Shown here: positions 1 to 6,675 of the stretch, piece after piece
Position numbering within the stretch: position 1 is the first letter of the stretch
Layout of the letters: each line of letters begins with the position of its first letter
NCBI GenBank assembly: GCA_964620645.1
Contig: CAZUHU010000126.1
Location: 1-11,481 of the forward strand
DNA length: 11,481 nt
Reading direction: 5' to 3'
From: Bog-950 sp964620645
GTDB lineage: Bacteria; Bacteroidota; Bacteroidia; Chitinophagales; LD1
The notes under the pieces: model-generated
Database searches by the model: none
Told to the model about the DNA's origin: nothing
The model's input: only the letters and a program-made list of their open reading frames with translations
Translations under genes and position numbers: made by a program

Positions 1-1562
1 TCCTCGTAGTTGTGGTTAATGCTCACCTTTATAGCAAAAGGTTTTTTAGCGTACTCCTGTCCTTTTTTGGTAATCTTCAGCTTGCCGTATTCTTCAATGT
101 CCTTTTCAATAAGGCCCAGCATACTGGCATTACGTATAACGCTGTTCCAGTGGTGCTCATCCTTATCGGCCCCTTTACCAAACAACGGGTTCTTATCGTA
201 TTTAAAGTCGGTAAGTTCCTTAGCCTTTTTACCCATCAGGAATTTAACCATGTACGGCAGGTCATGGTTTTCTTTTACAGCCTTTATACTTTCAATTGCG
301 TACTTGGTGTCGGCAGTAACGTCAATCTTCTCTTTCGGGTGGCGACAGTTGTCGCACATCTTGTTACAATCCTTATCGTTAAACTCTTCGCCAAAGTAAT
401 GCAGCAAAAACTTGCGGCGGCATTCGGCGCTTTCAATATAGGCCACGCTTTCGTTAATCAACTGTATGTTACGGTCGCGCTCTGCCACTGTTTTATCGCG
501 CAGCAGCTTCTCTAATTTAGAAATATCCTTATATGAGAAATACACTACACACTCGCCATCCAGTCCATCGCGCCCGGCTCGGCCGGTTTCCTGGTAATAG
601 TTCTCGAGGCTCTTGGGTATATCATAATGTATAATGAAACGGATATCCGGTTTATCGATACCCATACCAAAGGCAATGGTTGCCACAATCACATCCAACT
701 CCTCCATCAAAAAGGCATCCTGGGTTTGGGTGCGCACTTTACCATCAAGGCCGGCGTGGTAAGCGCCTGCTTTAATACCGTTAGCGCGCAGTACCTGGCT
801 AAGTTCATCGGCCGTTTTGCGGTTAATTACGTAAACAATGCCGCTTTTGCCATTACGCTGCTTAATAAACTGCACCATGTTTTTAATGGCCAGTTGCGGC
901 GTTTTCTTAGGACGTATTTCGTAATAAAGGTTTGGCCTGTTAAAAGAGGATATAAAGATGTTGGGCTTTTTAAGCAACAACGTTTTTACAATATCGCTCT
1001 GCACCTTAGGGGTAGCGGTAGCCGTTAACGCTATAATGGGGAATTTTTGCCCTATAGCTTCAATAATCTCGCGTATGCGGCGGTACTCGGGCCTAAAGTC
1101 GTGGCCCCATTCGCTTATACAGTGGGCCTCGTCAATAGCTATAAAACTCACTTTAACTTCCTGAAACAGTTCAACCGTGTCGTCTTTTGTTAGCGTTTCG
1201 GGCGCTACATACAGCATTTTGGTTTTACCGCTACGTATGTCCTTAATAACGGCATTACGCTCAGTACGGGTTAGCGATGAGTTAAGAAAGTGGGCGATAT
1301 GGTCCTTACTGCTGTAATTGCGCACCAGGTCAACCTGGTTCTTCATTAATGCAATAAGTGGCGATATGATGATAGCTACCCCCTCGCTGATAATAGCCGG
1401 TAGCTGGTAGCACAGGCTTTTGCCACCACCGGTAGGCATAATAACAAAGGTGTCCTTACCGCTGAGCAGGCTTTTTATAATTTTTTCCTGATTGCCTTTA
1501 AAGGCGTTAAAGCCAAAGTATTCCTGGAGCGAATCGGTAAGCTCCATTGCTTCTACTGCCAT
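1..1562 (-). CDS. recQ: ATP-dependent DNA helicase RecQ (C-terminus cut off by window edge)
   Basis: Superfamily 2 3'-5' DNA helicase acting in recombination and replication-fork repair. I translated the minus strand from the ATG at 1562 to the left edge and obtained 520 open codons. Visible motifs are Walker A MPTGGGKS (residues 42-49), DEAH box with IDEAHCISEWGHDFRPEY (143-160, including the RecQ aromatic-rich loop), motif III TATAT (180-184), and motif VI QETGRAGRDG (324-333). The four zinc-ligand cysteines of the RecQ-Ct domain are C381, C399, C403 and C406. They are followed by the RQC winged-helix region (about 410-510). Any HRDC or further C-terminal domain lies outside the window; family members are about 600-730 aa. 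The start fits the family's short N-terminus; a second in-frame ATG five codons downstream is an alternative. Upstream there is no clear Shine-Dalgarno and only a weak -7-like element (TACCCTTG, 1590-1583). It is divergent from the GDP-mannose gene. Identity is very secure. Confidence 0.97.
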   Translation of the reverse strand, partial: MAVEAMELTDSLQEYFGFNAFKGNQEKIIKSLLSGKDTFVIMPTGGGKSLCYQLPAIISEGVAIIISPLIALMKNQVDLVRNYSSKDHIAHFLNSSLTRTERNAVIKDIRSGKTKMLYVAPETLTKDDTVELFQEVKVSFIAIDEAHCISEWGHDFRPEYRRIREIIEAIGQKFPIIALTATATPKVQSDIVKTLLLKKPNIFISSFNRPNLYYEIRPKKTPQLAIKNMVQFIKQRNGKSGIVYVINRKTADELSQVLRANGIKAGAYHAGLDGKVRTQTQDAFLMEELDVIVATIAFGMGIDKPDIRFIIHYDIPKSLENYYQETGRAGRDGLDGECVVYFSYKDISKLEKLLRDKTVAERDRNIQLINESVAYIESAECRRKFLLHYFGEEFNDKDCNKMCDNCRHPKEKIDVTADTKYAIESIKAVKENHDLPYMVKFLMGKKAKELTDFKYDKNPLFGKGADKDEHHWNSVIRNASMLGLIEKDIEEYGKLKITKKGQEYAKKPFAIKVSINHNYE

Positions 1563-1638
1563 GCTGATGTTTTAAAATAATTCAAGGGTAGTATTTAACC
1601 GATAGTGCCTGTATTTATCGAAGCTTTAATTTACTAAA

Positions 1639-1654
1639 CCTTTTTTAAAAAAGG
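1639..1654. repeat. Perfect 16-bp palindrome in divergent intergenic region
   Basis: CCTTTTTTAAAAAAGG reads identically on both strands, with no spacer, about 77 bp upstream of recQ and 82 bp upstream of the GDP-mannose gene. It lies just upstream of the promoter proposed for the latter. A dyad of this size between divergent genes could be a dimeric regulator's operator, or it could be chance in AT-rich DNA. The T-run before the A-run makes it a poor terminator. Function is unknown. Confidence 0.35.
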
Positions 1655-1671
1655 ATGGCGAATTTAAGAAC

Positions 1672-1704
1672 TTGTTTTAAAGCTTGCTGCTTTATTTATT
1701 TTTG
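1672..1704 (+). promoter_or_regulatory. Bacteroidota-type sigma-70 promoter for the GDP-mannose gene
   Basis: TATTTTTG at 1697-1704 fits the Bacteroidota -7 consensus TAnnTTTG exactly. A TTG at 1672-1674 lies 22 bp upstream, within the spacing usual for the -33 element of this phylum. Transcription would begin around 1709-1712, giving a short leader of roughly 25 nt before the ATG at 1736. This is an assignment by consensus only; the region is AT-rich, so a chance match is possible. Confidence 0.5.
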
Positions 1705-1735
1705 CGCCTCTTTGGTTAACAAAACTTAAAGCTCA

Positions 1736-2815
1736 ATGAGCAACGTATATGTTGCGATAATGGCCGGAGGCATCGGAAGTCGCTTTTGGCCGGAAAGCCG
1801 AACAGCGAAGCCTAAACAGTTTCTGGACATACTTAATACTGGTAAAACGCTCATCCAACTTACATACGAGCGCTTTCTGCAACTTGTTCCAAAAGAGAAC
1901 ATTTATGTAGTTATTAATGATGATTACGAAGCACTGTTAAAAGAGCAACTGCCCCAGCTTACGGATAATCAGATACTTAAGGAACCTGTGCGCCGTAATA
2001 CAGCCCCATGCATTGCCTACGCCTGTGATAAGATATACAGCCGCGATAAGGATGCTACGGTAATAATTACACCAAGCGACCACCTTATACTACAGGAAGA
2101 GAAGTGTATTGCCATTATACAAAAGTGTATTGAGTTTGTAAGTAACAACTCGTACCTGGTTACTTTAGGCATGAAGCCAACCAAGCCGGCAACAGGCTAT
2201 GGCTACATACAGTTTGAAGACGAGCACAGCCCTGATGGTTTTTATAAAGTGAAAACCTTTACCGAGAAACCAACACTTGAAATTGCCACTACCTTTTTAA
2301 AAAGCGGCGACTTTTTGTGGAACAGCGGCATGTTTGTATGGAAAGCCAAAACCATACTGGATGAAATGCGCAAGTACCTGCCTGAAATAAGCGATGCATT
2401 TAAAGACGGGCACCAGTATTACAATACACCGGGCGAAGCCAAATTTATTCTTGATGCTTACTCGCAGTGCACCAATATTTCAATTGATTATGGTGTAATG
2501 GAGAAGGCAGATAATGTGTATACCGTACCGGCTGAGTTTGGCTGGAGTGACATAGGCACATGGGATAGCCTTTATGATGTTTACGAGCACGATTACCTGG
2601 AGAATGCTGTGGCAGGAGCCAACGTAAAAATTTACGATAGCAGCCACAACATGATTATGGTGCCCGATGATAAACTGGTTGTAGTGCAAGGCCTTGAAGG
2701 TTACTGCGTTATAGATACAAAAGATGTGCTGTTGATTTGCGAGAAGGAAAAAGAGCAGGAACTGAAACGAATAACCGTTGATTTAAAGGTAGCTGACCTC
2801 GATAAATATTTATAG
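1736..2815 (+). CDS. manC: Mannose-1-phosphate guanylyltransferase (GDP-mannose pyrophosphorylase)
   Basis: Cytosolic nucleotidyltransferase that joins GTP and mannose-1-phosphate to give GDP-mannose, the precursor for mannosylated or fucosylated surface glycans. The 359-aa protein opens with the sugar-nucleotidyltransferase signature MAGGIGSRFWPESR (residues 9-22) followed by KPKQF (25-29). Further family motifs are EPVRRNTAP (83-91), TPSDH (112-116, with the metal-binding Asp), TGYGYI (153-158), FTEKP (175-179), WNSGMF (195-200) and FGWSDIGTWDSL (268-279). The C-terminus (about 290-359) is a short beta-helix-like tail; the phosphomannose isomerase domain of the longer bifunctional ManC/AlgA enzymes (about 470 aa) is absent, so this is the monofunctional form. 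The ATG at 1736 sits just after a good -7 element and no Shine-Dalgarno is visible. No glycan-synthesis genes are adjacent. The next gene begins 73 bp downstream and may or may not be cotranscribed. The symbol manC follows common usage. Confidence 0.94.
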   Translation: MSNVYVAIMAGGIGSRFWPESRTAKPKQFLDILNTGKTLIQLTYERFLQLVPKENIYVVINDDYEALLKEQLPQLTDNQILKEPVRRNTAPCIAYACDKIYSRDKDATVIITPSDHLILQEEKCIAIIQKCIEFVSNNSYLVTLGMKPTKPATGYGYIQFEDEHSPDGFYKVKTFTEKPTLEIATTFLKSGDFLWNSGMFVWKAKTILDEMRKYLPEISDAFKDGHQYYNTPGEAKFILDAYSQCTNISIDYGVMEKADNVYTVPAEFGWSDIGTWDSLYDVYEHDYLENAVAGANVKIYDSSHNMIMVPDDKLVVVQGLEGYCVIDTKDVLLICEKEKEQELKRITVDLKVADLDKYL

Positions 2816-2888
2816 GCTGCTGCTTAAGCGCCTTGCTTTTGTGTTTGCATTTTCACATCTTCCAATTATCTAATTTTCGAGTCTAATA

Positions 2889-3908
2889 ATGAATTTCCCT
2901 TCCGGCATAAGTTCTAAATTACCCAATGTAGGCACAACCATTTTTACGGTTATGAGTGCCCTTGCAAGGGAGCATAATGCCGTTAACCTATCGCAGGGTT
3001 TTCCGGATTACAACCCTCATCCGCTTTTAATTGAGGCTATGGAAAAAGCCATGCGTAGCGGGCAAAACCAATACGCTTTAATGGCCGGCAATATGCAACT
3101 GCGCGANNNNNNNNNNNNNNNNNNNNNNNNNNNNNNNNNNNNNNNNNNNNNNNNNNNNNNNNNNNNNNNNNNNNNNNNNNNNNNNNNNNNNNNNNNNNNN
3201 NNNNNNTGGCAAAAGGTGCAGCGCTTAATTAACCAGCGCACCCGCATGATTGTGATTAACACGCCACACAATCCATCGGGCACTGTGCTTACCAAGGCTG
3301 ATATGCAGCAGTTGGAAAAGCTGACGAAAGATTCCGACATCATTATCCTTAGCGATGAAGTATATGAGCATATCATATACGACGAAGCCGAACACCAAAG
3401 CGTATTGCGTTACCCTAAACTGGCAGAACGCGCTTTTGTTGTTTCCTCTTTCGGTAAAACCTACCACTGCACCGGTTGGAAGGTGGGCTATTGCATTGCA
3501 CCCGAAAACCTGATGAAGGAATTCCGTAAGGTGCACCAGTTTAATGTGTTTGCAGTTAACAGCGTGGCACAGGCGGCTTTTGCTGATGTGCTTTTGCATA
3601 AAGAGCTTTACCTGGAGTTATCTGCCAACTATCAAAAGAAACGCGACTATTTCCGTACGGCTATTCAATCTTCGCGCTTCAGGCTGCTAAAGTGCGAAGG
3701 CACTTATTTTCAATTAGCCGCTTACAGCAAAATAAGTGAGGAGCGTGATGTGGAGTTTGTTAAGCGTATGACAAAAGACATGGGCGTGGCTGCAATTCCC
3801 GTTTCGGTATTCTACCGCAATAACATTGATAACAGCATTGTGCGTTTCTGTTTTGCTAAAGAAGAAGAAACGCTTAAAAAGGCAGCAGACCTTATTTCCC
3901 GTATTTAA
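2889..3908 (+). CDS. ybdL: YbdL-type class I/II aminotransferase (methionine/glutamine aminotransferase), interrupted by an assembly gap
   Basis: PLP-dependent fold-type I aminotransferase. Its sequence closely follows E. coli YbdL as I recall it (methionine aminotransferase, related to kynurenine/glutamine transaminase). Numbered with the gap as given (339 aa), visible features are the N-terminal VNLSQGFPD (32-40), NQYALMAG (60-67), NTPHNPSGTV (124-133, cofactor-contacting Asn), SDEVYEH (155-161, Asp to the pyridine nitrogen), SSFGKTYHCTGWKVGY (186-201) with K190 as the Schiff-base lysine, and RFCFAK with R319, the expected carboxylate-binding arginine. The region holding the phosphate-binding glycine/threonine loop and the DPSYDSY-like segment falls in the unsequenced stretch at 3107-3206. 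The frame is open on both sides of the Ns, so the gene is probably intact. Likely role: transamination of 2-keto-4-methylthiobutyrate to methionine using glutamine or aromatic donors. The exact donor cannot be read from the sequence. Confidence 0.9.
   Translation: MNFPSGISSKLPNVGTTIFTVMSALAREHNAVNLSQGFPDYNPHPLLIEAMEKAMRSGQNQYALMAGNMQLRXXXXXXXXXXXXXXXXXXXXXXXXXXXXXXXXXXWQKVQRLINQRTRMIVINTPHNPSGTVLTKADMQQLEKLTKDSDIIILSDEVYEHIIYDEAEHQSVLRYPKLAERAFVVSSFGKTYHCTGWKVGYCIAPENLMKEFRKVHQFNVFAVNSVAQAAFADVLLHKELYLELSANYQKKRDYFRTAIQSSRFRLLKCEGTYFQLAAYSKISEERDVEFVKRMTKDMGVAAIPVSVFYRNNIDNSIVRFCFAKEEETLKKAADLISRI
3107..3206. other. Assembly gap (100 N) inside the aminotransferase gene
   Basis: Exactly 100 N, the conventional placeholder for a scaffold gap of unknown size. 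It lies inside the aminotransferase, after the codons for LR and before WQKVQR. By hand alignment to E. coli YbdL as recalled, about 79 residues should lie between these points, whereas the Ns leave room for about 34. The true missing length is therefore probably near 235 nt, which keeps the same reading frame. Confidence 0.95.
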
Positions 3909-4838
3909 TTATTCGTACAACTGGTTAGGAGCGCTGCTTAACTCAGGCTCTGCAGGTCCCTCTTTTATAGCCACCAGGTTGTAATACTGCATTATTACCG
4001 ATACAAATATAAAGGACGAAAGTACGCTGGTACCGCAAAACATAAACATAACCGCAAGTCGGCCACCTATACCAAATTCAAAACTTGGCACACCTGTACG
4101 GGCCATGCTGAATATCTGGTTAAACCACATGGCATAAAACGGTATGGTGAATATCATACTGGCAAACCCCACTATAAAATACATTACCAAAAATGCCCCG
4201 AAGGTGCGCCACCAATAACCCTTAATTAAGTATAAGGAGCGCTTAATGCTTTCCATTACACCAAGCCTTTCGCGCATGTAGATAAAGGGCGAAAACATAA
4301 TGGCTATGCTCACATAAATCATTCCTATATAAACGGCAATAAACATTAACACCCCCAGAAATATTATACCGCTGTAAAAGCACGCGCCTATAACCGCAAA
4401 CAACAACGCAAAGGCCATAACCATGAAAAACATTAACGCAAAGTAGAAACCAACCAGGCGCAGGGCATCTCTCTTAACGGCAGCAAACAATTCATCGGCT
4501 GTAACTACTCCTTCCGTTGATTTTTCGTATAAGGTAAAAAGGCTTATCAAGCCGGTAGCCTGGCTTATACCGGCTGCCATCATCAGCAACATGCCAAGGC
4601 ATATAAGGGCTATTTGAGTTGCGAAGCCTGTTGGCAGGCCGATAGTGCCATGGCCCATCATTTGACCCAGAAATGAAAAATAGCCGGAAAAAAACCAGCT
4701 GCCTATAAGGGTAAAAGGCAGCACGGCCGTAACAATAAAGCGCAGCAGAACGTTGATGTTTAATTTTAAAAACCCCAATGAGTCGTTTATTACATCGTTA
4801 AAGTTGCGCACTTTCAGCAACTGCATTTTGTCTTCCAT
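3909..4838 (-). CDS. Polytopic membrane protein of unknown function (YciC/DUF975-like character)
   Basis: A 309-aa integral inner-membrane protein. By eye it has six hydrophobic segments, at about 30-52, 72-102, 127-152, 155-185, 212-235 and 260-288. The N-terminus (1-28, with RNFNDVINDSLGFLKLNI) is amphipathic and cytosolic-looking, and the C-terminal tail is short and acidic. The stretch FSPFIYMRERLGVMESIKRS (182-201) followed by GYWWRTFG recalls the loop of YciC/DUF975 and glycerophosphodiesterase-membrane-domain proteins ('rS..l.kg.ww..fg'). This is a resemblance only, and I do not assign a function. There is no signal peptide and no catalytic motif. The start at 4838 is the longest ATG; Met5 is an alternative. 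It is transcribed toward the aminotransferase, and the two stop codons are directly adjacent (3906-3908 and 3909-3911). Its 5' end is divergent from the omega-amidase gene. Confidence 0.85.
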   Translation of the reverse strand: MEDKMQLLKVRNFNDVINDSLGFLKLNINVLLRFIVTAVLPFTLIGSWFFSGYFSFLGQMMGHGTIGLPTGFATQIALICLGMLLMMAAGISQATGLISLFTLYEKSTEGVVTADELFAAVKRDALRLVGFYFALMFFMVMAFALLFAVIGACFYSGIIFLGVLMFIAVYIGMIYVSIAIMFSPFIYMRERLGVMESIKRSLYLIKGYWWRTFGAFLVMYFIVGFASMIFTIPFYAMWFNQIFSMARTGVPSFEFGIGGRLAVMFMFCGTSVLSSFIFVSVIMQYYNLVAIKEGPAEPELSSAPNQLYE

Positions 4839-4862
4839 AAGTGGTTAATTGGTTGGTACATC

Positions 4863-4871
4863 CAAACTATA
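4863..4871 (-). promoter_or_regulatory. Possible -7 element for the membrane-protein gene
   Basis: On the minus strand this reads TATAGTTTG, the Bacteroidota TAnnTTTG element with one extra base in the spacer, ending about 25 nt before the ATG at 4838. I see no TTG at the right distance upstream, so support is weak. Confidence 0.25.
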
Positions 4872-4938
4872 AAAAGATTGCTAAGTATCTTAATTAAAGC
4901 AGGGCTTTTGCTGCACCTTTTGTAACTTGCCTCTGCAA

Positions 4939-5739
4939 ATGAACAAGTTGCAGATAACCTTTATTCAATCCAATCTCCATTGGGAAAACATCCCGGCCAA
5001 TCTGGATATGTTTTCGGAGAAGATTAATGCTATAAAGCAGCCTACTGATTTAATTGTATTGCCCGAAATGTTCAGCACAGGCTTCAGCATGAAGGCCAAG
5101 GAGCTGGCAGAAACCATGGATGGCAGCGCCATACAATGGATGCGTGCAACTGCGGCTGAAAAAAACTGTGTGCTTACCGGCAGCCTCATTATAACTGAAG
5201 AAGGCCGCTATTACAATCGCCTTGTTTGGATGCGCGCCGATGGAACATTTGAAACGTATGACAAACGCCATCTGTTTTCGCTAAGCGGCGAAGAGAAAAT
5301 CTATACAGCCGGAAGAGAAAAAATAGTAGTTGAACTAAACGGCTGGCGAATTTGCCCGCTTATCTGTTACGACCTGCGCTTCCCGGTTTGGAGCCGTAAC
5401 CGGAATGCAGAATATGATGTGCTGTTATACGTAGCCAATTGGCCTGAGCGCAGGGTGCAGGCCTGGAAGTATTTATTAATTGCCCGCGCTATTGAAAACC
5501 AAAGTTACTGCATCGGCCTAAACCGTGTTGGTAATGATGGCAACGATATTTACCATAGCGGCGATAGCATGGCCGTTGATGCCCTGGGCAATGTACTTTA
5601 CCACCAACAACACAATGAGGATGTTACTACTGTTGAGCTGAACTACGACGAGTTGAAAAAGTTGCGTGAGACCTTCCGCTTTTTAAATGATGCCGATGAT
5701 TTTGTAATTGACCCCAAAGGGAAAATAAAAGGACACTAA
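4939..5739 (+). CDS. yafV: Omega-amidase / nitrilase-family C-N hydrolase (YafV type)
   Basis: Cytosolic nitrilase-superfamily amidase. Numbered from the ATG at 4939 (266 aa), the Glu-Lys-Cys triad is E43 in LPEMFSTGF, K109 in YDKRHLF, and C143 in LICYDLRFPVWSRN. ANWPERR (166-172), ARAIENQSY (182-190), NRVGNDGN (195-202) and GDSM (208-211) also match E. coli YafV (256 aa) as recalled, essentially end to end. YafV and mammalian NIT2 hydrolyse alpha-ketoglutaramate to 2-oxoglutarate and ammonia, clearing the by-product of glutamine transamination. A TTG at 4927 would add four residues; the ATG is preferred because it gives the family's usual short N-terminus. No Shine-Dalgarno is evident. It is the first gene of a three-gene group: its TAA overlaps the next ATG by one base (TAATG). 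The YbdL-like aminotransferase about 1 kb upstream is its expected metabolic partner. Confidence 0.93.
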   Translation: MNKLQITFIQSNLHWENIPANLDMFSEKINAIKQPTDLIVLPEMFSTGFSMKAKELAETMDGSAIQWMRATAAEKNCVLTGSLIITEEGRYYNRLVWMRADGTFETYDKRHLFSLSGEEKIYTAGREKIVVELNGWRICPLICYDLRFPVWSRNRNAEYDVLLYVANWPERRVQAWKYLLIARAIENQSYCIGLNRVGNDGNDIYHSGDSMAVDALGNVLYHQQHNEDVTTVELNYDELKKLRETFRFLNDADDFVIDPKGKIKGH

Positions 5740-6110
5740 TGCCCCTGCTTAACGAAAATAAAAGCGAAGAAGAAAAAAGCTTCGCGCTGAAATGGTACAC
5801 CGTCCGCAATTACGTTAAGGAGCGCTTTGGGCAAAGGCCCGATATAAATGCCATGCTGTTTATAATAGGTATGAACGAGGTGGGGCAGGTTAAGGATACC
5901 TGGGAGAAAGAAGACAAGCAAAACCTAATGCATGTGGCCGTTTGTAAGTTAATGTCGCCTGAGGGCTATTTTAAATACAGCCATACCGATGAAGAAGGCT
6001 GGCCCCATTATATAAAGAACGAGGAGCTTCCCCCGCTGGCGCTAAAAGAGCAGGAGGAATTATTAAAGAGGAAAATTGTTGAGTATTTCGAAGCGGAAGA
6101 TTTAATTTGA
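5739..6110 (+). CDS. Small conserved-looking soluble protein of unknown function
   Basis: I do not recognise a named family. The 123-aa product is soluble, acidic and mostly helical in appearance, without signal peptide or membrane segment. Noticeable segments are an N-terminal charged helix (about 9-30), RPDINAMLFIIGMNEVG (33-49), DEEGWPHY (84-91) and a Glu/Lys-rich C-terminal helix (about 100-120). There are no obvious catalytic or metal-binding motifs. Its ATG overlaps the stop of the omega-amidase by one base (TAATG), which points to translational coupling and cotranscription. It is followed closely by a second unknown gene. Coding is supported by the coupling and by the absence of any competing reading frame of similar quality. 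It may be a small factor working with its neighbours, but the sequence gives no direct evidence of that. Confidence 0.8.
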   Translation: MPLLNENKSEEEKSFALKWYTVRNYVKERFGQRPDINAMLFIIGMNEVGQVKDTWEKEDKQNLMHVAVCKLMSPEGYFKYSHTDEEGWPHYIKNEELPPLALKEQEELLKRKIVEYFEAEDLI

Positions 6111-6139
6111 GTTTAATTAATAACCCAAAACCCATACCC

Positions 6140-6583
6140 ATGTTAGATTTAAGAAGTGCCCTAACCAACGTTGCGCGTCGTCGCAATTACAAATTGGATG
6201 AGCTATCTCCGGATGTGTGGAGATTAGATGTAGCCATACCTTTAAAAGATGGCAAATTCCGTTACCAGTTTGTTTACGTACGCGTAGTGCCTAAGCGTTG
6301 GTTTCAGCAAAAAGATGCCATACTAATTGATAGCCGCTGCGGCGTGTACTCTCAAGGCCTTAACTTATATAACCTGTTAAAGGAAGGTGGCTACGGTTTT
6401 TATAGTGCCGTAACTGTGATCCCCGATAAAGACAAAGAGGGCAAACCTTGTGAAACAGTTATCGTTCAGTCATCACCCGTTGTGGAATGGACAACTCCTG
6501 AGCTGCTGGATGAAATAATTTTTGAAGTAGCTTACAATGCCGACCTTATCGAAGAACGTTTCTTTGGCGGAGACAATCACTAA
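6140..6583 (+). CDS. Small soluble protein of unknown function (possible YbjN/CesT-like fold)
   Basis: The predicted protein is 147 aa from the ATG at 6140. A TTG at 6107 would extend it by 11 residues and overlap the previous gene's stop by four bases. I prefer the ATG because the extra residues (MSLINNPKPIP) look like untranslated leader. The protein is soluble, with alternating strands and helices: helix about 3-17, strands around 26-33, 40-52, 60-65, 88-95 and 106-117, and a C-terminal helix. Its ending (about 120-147, with DEIIFEVAYNADLIEERFFG) recalls the terminal helix of the YbjN and type III chaperone-like superfamily, where 'AD..E..l.g.D' is typical. This is a weak impression, and no function is assigned. 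It is the last gene of the omega-amidase group, 29 bp after the preceding stop, and is followed by a terminator. Confidence 0.8.
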   Translation: MLDLRSALTNVARRRNYKLDELSPDVWRLDVAIPLKDGKFRYQFVYVRVVPKRWFQQKDAILIDSRCGVYSQGLNLYNLLKEGGYGFYSAVTVIPDKDKEGKPCETVIVQSSPVVEWTTPELLDEIIFEVAYNADLIEERFFGGDNH

Positions 6584-6590
6584 ACACTTC

Positions 6591-6616
6591 TGTCATGCTG
6601 CGCCCGTCGAAGCATG
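6591..6616. repeat. REP-like extragenic element with short hairpin
   Basis: Just after the stop of the 147-aa gene the sequence TGTCATGCTG...CGTCGAAGCATG has perfect 6-bp inverted arms CATGCT (6594-6599) and AGCATG (6611-6616) around an 11-nt loop. Its wording resembles the short extragenic repeat of the type 'gtcatgctgag...gtcgaagcatg' that I recall as scattered through many Bacteroidota and other genomes. Only one copy is in this window, so repetitiveness cannot be shown here. Confidence 0.4.
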
Positions 6617-6629
6617 TGCTATAAAACAG

Positions 6630-6655
6630 AAAGCGCCCTATAAGGGCGCTTTTTT
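6630..6655 (+). terminator. Rho-independent terminator between convergent genes
   Basis: A 9-bp perfect stem AAAGCGCCC (6630-6638) / GGGCGCTTT (6644-6652) with a TATAA loop, running into a T tract to 6655. It ends the plus-strand omega-amidase group 47 bp after the last stop. On the minus strand the stem is followed by a poorer, interrupted T stretch, so it may also stop transcription arriving from the nuo side, whose last gene ends at 6676. Confidence 0.88.
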
Positions 6656-6675
6656 ATTTGTTACGCGTTTGCATG

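Noticed and set aside
10..1164. Several plus-strand open frames (10-399, 12-515, 627-1028, 958-1164)
   Set aside because: They lie opposite the recQ coding frame, which carries all helicase motifs continuously; their products resemble no family.
3107..3206. Aminotransferase as a pseudogene or internal deletion
   Set aside because: The interruption is N characters, not sequence; both flanks are in the same open frame with intact motifs.
4927..4938. TTG at 4927 as the omega-amidase start
   Set aside because: It adds only MPLQ before an ATG that fits the family's usual N-terminus; ATG is the more likely initiator.
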